DNA of 64,000 bases from Gilichinskyi gelida (lineage in GTDB: Bacteria; Acidobacteriota; Thermoanaerobaculia; Gp7-AA8), in NCBI GenBank assembly GCA_038040385.1, contig JBBPII010000004.1, positions 248,001-312,000 of the forward strand, written 5' to 3'. How positions within the stretch are numbered: the stretch's first letter is position 1; each line of letters opens with the position of its first letter. A program made the translations under genes and the position numbers. The notes under the pieces are model-generated. The model worked only from the letters and a program-made list of their open reading frames with translations, was not told the origin of the DNA and searched no databases. This document shows, in pieces, positions 60,296 through 64,000 of the stretch.

Positions 60296-60830
60296 CGGTG
60301 ACCTCCCGCGGATGCAGTGTCTCCAGAAACTCCCACGTCCGGTCGAGCTCGAACTTCGGGTCGCGCGACTGTATGACCAGGAAGAACTTGTCGCGCGAGG
60401 CCTGGTCGAAGCGCTTGAGGTTGAACACCGGGTGATACGGCATCGGCAGGCCGTTGAGGGCCAGCATGCCGAAGACGGCGGCGAACGCCGCCACCAGGAT
60501 CGCGCACTCGAAGGTGATGGGGATCCACGCCGGCCACGAGTTGTACGGCTTGCCGCCGATGTTGAGCGGGTAGGCGATCACGTTGGCGTACCAGCACATC
60601 ACGTAGCCGCCGATGCCGCCGATGATGCCGCCGACGAAGACGATCAGCGGCAGCTTCGTCGCATGCATCCCCACCGCCTCGTGCAGGCCGTGGATGGGAA
60701 ACGGCGAGAAGGCGTCGGTGTCGGTGTAGCCGGCCTCGCGCGTGGCGTGCGCCGCGTCGAGGAGCTCCTGCGGGTTAGTGAACTCCGCGATGAGCCCGTA
60801 GGTGCCGGTGATGATCTTGCCGACGGCCAT
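60282..60830 (-). CDS. actD: Alternative complex III subunit ActD (DUF3341)
   Basis: 182 residues. ActD/DUF3341 pattern: TGTYGLIAEFTNPQELLDAA, YTDTDAFSPFPIHGLHEAVG, two TM segments (LIVFVGGIIGGIGGYVMCWY; TFECAILVAAFAAVFGMLAL), PYHPVFNLKRFDQASRDKFFL. Peripheral membrane subunit, no cofactor. Ends 14 bp inside actE. Confidence 0.93.
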   Translation of the reverse strand: MAVGKIITGTYGLIAEFTNPQELLDAAHATREAGYTDTDAFSPFPIHGLHEAVGMHATKLPLIVFVGGIIGGIGGYVMCWYANVIAYPLNIGGKPYNSWPAWIPITFECAILVAAFAAVFGMLALNGLPMPYHPVFNLKRFDQASRDKFFLVIQSRDPKFELDRTWEFLETLHPREVTDVPW

Positions 60831-60833
60831 GGC

Positions 60834-62264
60834 TTACTCGTGCGCCTCCGCCGCATGCGACTGCGCCTCGGGGAGCAGCGTCCGCATCTCGAAGATGGAG
60901 ATCATCGGCAGGTAGCGGATGAAGAGGCAGAGGAGGAAGAGGAACAGCCCGATCGAGCCGACGTACATCGACCAGTCCCACTTCGTCCCGTGGTACATCC
61001 CCCACGACGACGGCAGGAAGTCGCGGTGCAGCGAGGTGGGAATGATGACGAAGCGCTCCAGCCACATGCCGACGTTGACGAACATGGCGGTGATGAACAG
61101 CATCACCGGGCTGGTGCGGAACCGCTTGACCCACATCAACTGCGGCGCGAGGCCGTTGCAGATGATGAGGGCGTAGAACATCGCCCTGTATGGTCCGTTG
61201 ATCCGATTCAAGTACATGTACTTCTCGAGGCTGTTGCCGCTGTAGTAGGCGAAGAACGCCTCCATCAGGTACGCGTAGAAGACGATCATCCCCGTCGCCA
61301 GCATGACCTTCCCCATGTTCTCCAGGTGCTTCATGGTGATGAAGTCCTGGAGCTTGAAGATCTTCCGCGCGGGGATGGCCAGAGTCAGCACCATGGCGAA
61401 GCCGGCGTAGACGGCGCCGGCCACGAAGTACGGCGGGAAGAACGTCGAGTGCCACCCCGGAAGCTGCGAGACGGCGAAGTCGAACGACACGATGGTGTGC
61501 ACCGAGAGCACCAGCGGCGTCGAAAGTCCGGCCAGCAACAGGTACGCGGTCTCGTAGCGGTACCAGTGCTTCGCCGAGCCGCGCCATCCCATCGACAGCG
61601 CGCCGTAGACCAACTGCGCCAGCTTGTTGTTCGCGCGGTCACGGAGCGTGGCCAGATCGGGGATCAGTCCGACGTACCAGAACATCATCGACACCGTCGC
61701 ATACGTCGAGACGGCGAAGACGTCCCACATCAACGGGCTGCGGAACTGCGGCCACAGCGACATGGTGTTCGGGTACGGGAAGAGCCAGAAGTCGTACCAC
61801 GGCCGTCCGGTGTGCAGCGCCGGATACAGCCCCGCCGACGCAACGGCGAACAGCGTCATGGCCTCGGCGAATCGGTTGATCGACGTGCGCCACTCCTGCC
61901 GCAGCAGCAGCAGGATCGCGGAGATCAGCGTCCCGGCGTGTCCGATGCCGATCCACCAGACGAAGTTGAGGATGTCGAAGCCCCACCCCACCGGATGGTT
62001 GATGCCCCAGATCCCGACGCCCTTGAGCAGGAGCCATCCGATCGTTCCCGTCAGCACCATGACCAGCATCGCCGACACGGCGAAGGTGATGGTCCACAAC
62101 AGCGGCATCCGCTTGCGCAGGACGATGGAGCTGATGTGATCGGTGACCGAGGCGAAGGTATGGCCGGGCTCCACCGTCGGCGAGGGGATGAAGCGCGCGG
62201 GGATGCGCATCTCCTGCGTGGTGGGGCGGACTTCGTGGACTAGTTTGTCTTCGACTTCGGCCAT
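60834..62264 (-). CDS. actC: Alternative complex III subunit ActC (NrfD/PsrC-like quinol-binding)
   Basis: 476 residues, about ten TM helices. Blocks: LWTITFAVSAMLVMVLTGTI, WGINHPVGWGFDILNFVWW, IGHAGTLISAILLLLRQEWR (quinol-site His), FALSMHTIVSF-like SVHTIVSFDFAVSQLPGWHS, KWDWSMYVGSIGLFLFLLCL. Forms the quinone site with ActB. A 3-bp gap precedes actD and it follows actB within 5 bp. Confidence 0.93.
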   Translation of the reverse strand: MAEVEDKLVHEVRPTTQEMRIPARFIPSPTVEPGHTFASVTDHISSIVLRKRMPLLWTITFAVSAMLVMVLTGTIGWLLLKGVGIWGINHPVGWGFDILNFVWWIGIGHAGTLISAILLLLRQEWRTSINRFAEAMTLFAVASAGLYPALHTGRPWYDFWLFPYPNTMSLWPQFRSPLMWDVFAVSTYATVSMMFWYVGLIPDLATLRDRANNKLAQLVYGALSMGWRGSAKHWYRYETAYLLLAGLSTPLVLSVHTIVSFDFAVSQLPGWHSTFFPPYFVAGAVYAGFAMVLTLAIPARKIFKLQDFITMKHLENMGKVMLATGMIVFYAYLMEAFFAYYSGNSLEKYMYLNRINGPYRAMFYALIICNGLAPQLMWVKRFRTSPVMLFITAMFVNVGMWLERFVIIPTSLHRDFLPSSWGMYHGTKWDWSMYVGSIGLFLFLLCLFIRYLPMISIFEMRTLLPEAQSHAAEAHE

Positions 62265-62269
62265 GAGTC

Positions 62270-64000
62270 TTATGAGGTTCCTTTAATCTCCGGATTCGGG
62301 TTCCTGATCGTCCCCAGGTACGTCGTCCTCGGCCGCGTATTCAACTCCGCGAGCAACGCGTAATGCGCCGGCTCGCCCTTCAACGCCGCCACGCGGCTGG
62401 TCTTGTCGTTCATGTCCCCGAACACGATCGCCTCGGTTGGGCAGGCCTGGGCGCAGGCGGTGGTCACTTCGCCGTCGCGGACGCGCTGGTTGCCGCCGCG
62501 CTTCTCGGCCTCGATCTTCGCCTCGTTGACGCGCTGCACGCAGTAGGTGCACTTCTCCATCACCCCGCGGGTGCGGATGGTGACGTCGGGATTGCGCATC
62601 GGCTTGAGCGCGGGAGTGTCGTAGTCGGCGTAGTGGAAGAAGTTGAAACGGCGGACTTTGTACGGGCAGTTGTTCGAGCAGTAGCGGGTGCCGACGCAGC
62701 GGTTGTATGTCATGTCGTTGAGGCCGTCGTCGCTGTGCGAGGTGGCCTCCACCGGGCAGACCGGCTCGCACGGCGCGTTCTCGCACTGCATGCACGGCAC
62801 CGGCTGGTGGAAGACCTCGGGGTTCGACGGCTCGCCGCGGAAGTAGCGGTCGATGCGCAGCCAGTGCAACTCGCGCTCGCGGTGCACCTCGGTCTTGCCG
62901 ACGATGGCGATGTTGTTCTCCGCCTGGCAGGCGATCACGCAGCCGTTGCAGCCGGTGCACACCGAGGTGTCGATGACCATGGCCCACGCGTGGTTCTTGT
63001 AGACGTGCGGCGGGTACATCGACTCGTCGCCATGGTGCTCTTTGTGGCCGAGGTGCGGATCGCGCTGATACTCCGCAAACGTCCCGGCGCGGATGATCTC
63101 GCGCTCCTGGCCGTACATGTCCTTCGGGTTGATGCTCTGGTGCTCCTGCGTGCAGGCCACGGGATACGCGTCTTCGCCGCCGACGAGGGCGATCTCCGCG
63201 CCGGCGCCGCCGCTCATGGCGTCGGAGAAGCGCACCGGATAGATGTTGACGCCGACCTCCGGCGTGGCCACCTTGCCGCCGTAGGTCCGGCCGTATCCGA
63301 GGTAGACGGTGAGGACGCCGTCGGGATGGCCGGGCATCACCCACAGCGGGAGGCGTACCTTGCGGCCGCGGTAGGTGACGTCGGCGCGCACGGTGCTCCG
63401 TTCGTTGACCAGCGCGCTGCGCTTCTCGTCGTCGTAGCCGATGTCGTTCGCCGTCTTCGGGCTGATCAGGGCGACGTTTTCCCAGCAGATCTTGGTCTGC
63501 GGCTTCGGCAGCTCCTGCAGCCAGCCGTTGTTGGCGAAGCGGCCGTCGTGGATGTTGGGGTCGGGGCGGATGTGGAGCTGGAGGCCCTCACCCCCGCTTC
63601 GCGGACCCTCTCCCGCAGGCGGGAGAGGGGCGATCGCCACCTGACGCGCCGGGAGCGCTGAACCTGCGATCTGGCCGTCGTGCAGCCATTTGCGCCAGCT
63701 CTGTTCGTTCGCGCCTTTGGCGAACCAGTAGGCGCGGACGCTGTCGTACGGCGACTGATCGAGGCCGCCGATCATGGCGCCGACGACTTCGTGCGGCGAG
63801 CGGCCGTTGTACAGCGGGGCGATCAGCGGCTGGACGATGGAGATGGTGCCGTCGTGGCCGCGCACGTCGCTCCATCCCTCCAGCGCATGGACCTCGGGGA
63901 CGTGCCAGTGCACGAGCATCGACGTCTCGTCGTAGTACGGCGAGAGCTGCGCGCGGAACGGCACTTTGGTCAGCGCGTGATGGAAGTTGAAGTCGGCCGG
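62270..64000 (-). CDS. actB: Alternative complex III iron-sulfur subunit ActB (5' end outside window)
   Basis: The last ~576 residues of a larger protein. The C-terminal part has four ferredoxin-like clusters: VCTGCNGCVIACQAENN, CMQCENAPCEPVCPVEA, NRCVGTRYCSNNCPYKVRRF, EKCTYCVQRVNEAK with ACAQACPTEAI. The upstream part belongs to the cofactor-less molybdopterin-oxidoreductase-like domain (LISPKTANDIGYDD, PLWVMPGHPDGVLTVYLGYG). An extra segment (APLPPAGEGPRSGGEG) comes from a half family B palindrome. Electron-transfer subunit facing the periplasm. Open frame continues past 64000. Confidence 0.93.
   Translation of the reverse strand, partial: PADFNFHHALTKVPFRAQLSPYYDETSMLVHWHVPEVHALEGWSDVRGHDGTISIVQPLIAPLYNGRSPHEVVGAMIGGLDQSPYDSVRAYWFAKGANEQSWRKWLHDGQIAGSALPARQVAIAPLPPAGEGPRSGGEGLQLHIRPDPNIHDGRFANNGWLQELPKPQTKICWENVALISPKTANDIGYDDEKRSALVNERSTVRADVTYRGRKVRLPLWVMPGHPDGVLTVYLGYGRTYGGKVATPEVGVNIYPVRFSDAMSGGAGAEIALVGGEDAYPVACTQEHQSINPKDMYGQEREIIRAGTFAEYQRDPHLGHKEHHGDESMYPPHVYKNHAWAMVIDTSVCTGCNGCVIACQAENNIAIVGKTEVHRERELHWLRIDRYFRGEPSNPEVFHQPVPCMQCENAPCEPVCPVEATSHSDDGLNDMTYNRCVGTRYCSNNCPYKVRRFNFFHYADYDTPALKPMRNPDVTIRTRGVMEKCTYCVQRVNEAKIEAEKRGGNQRVRDGEVTTACAQACPTEAIVFGDMNDKTSRVAALKGEPAHYALLAELNTRPRTTYLGTIRNPNPEIKGTS
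63585..63630. repeat. Half family B palindrome inside actB
   Basis: CCCTCACCCCCGCTTCGCGG then ACCCTCTCCCGCAGGCGGG and AGAGGGG; same 46-bp size and orientation as the half element in argJ. Encodes PLPPAGEGPRSGGEG in ActB. Confidence 0.85.

Overview
The window is GC-rich and densely coded, with many 4-bp start/stop overlaps (ATGA, GTGA). It contains no rRNA or tRNA gene. The combination of an alternative complex III / A2-type caa3 oxidase cluster, a compact arg operon, an Asp-type MurA and many dispersed palindromic elements best fits an uncultured Acidobacteriota-like bacterium. That is inference, and no phylogenetic marker was tested.

Layout. 1-108: N-terminus of mraZ reading out of the left edge, with four 10-bp-spaced MraZ boxes upstream. 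0.3-4.3 kb: six genes coupled by overlaps: a GHL10 lipoprotein, a VOC protein, a nucleotidyltransferase-fold protein, a TIGR04222-like membrane protein with a Gly/Cys tail, a DUF692 (MNIO) enzyme and a 63-residue protein. 4.4-10 kb: M20 peptidase, gamma-glutamyltransferase, and a large secreted YetA-like protein. 10-12.9 kb: small regulator pair, MEDS protein, phosphoesterase, gene remnants. 12.9-13.4 kb: BrnT-type toxin-antitoxin. 14.6-15.3 kb: gene-poor stretch with a perfect 19-bp inverted repeat enclosing smaller stems. 15.3-22 kb: integron cassette array with seven attC-like sites and minus-strand cassettes (nucleotidyl cyclase, two HNH proteins, DUF4157 double-zincin, DUF3592, two unknowns). 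It ends at a truncated intI whose 3' end faces the array.

22-29.5 kb: arginine operon argR-C-B-D-G-H-J (minus), with ARG boxes over a promoter that would give an almost leaderless mRNA. 29.5-32.7 kb: oxidoreductases, small membrane proteins and a YycJ-type hydrolase. 32.8-38.7 kb: murA, folP, cdaA, cdaR, glmM and an SDR (cell-wall precursors, folate, c-di-AMP). 38.8-44.4 kb: a histone-H1-like protein, GlsB-type protein, carB and DUF1232. 44.5-49.1 kb: divergent citrate synthase genes with an operator-like spacer, a receiver protein, VIT-family transporter and SGNH hydrolase. 49.1-51.1 kb: small island between imperfect ~100-bp direct repeats. 51-53.5 kb: secreted proteins and rfbB. 53.5-64 kb: minus-strand respiratory operon actB(partial)-C-D-E-F, a small membrane protein, sco, coxB, coxA, coxC, coxD.

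A theme runs through the window. At least four families of about 45-115 bp palindromic, MITE/REP-like elements lie between genes and also inside reading frames. They add residues to argJ, carB and actB, supply C-terminal tails to argG, argH and coxB, and encode the N-region of the ActE signal peptide. A further palindrome encodes the Sco signal peptide. The integron array, the MNIO operon and these in-frame palindromes are the most interesting parts.
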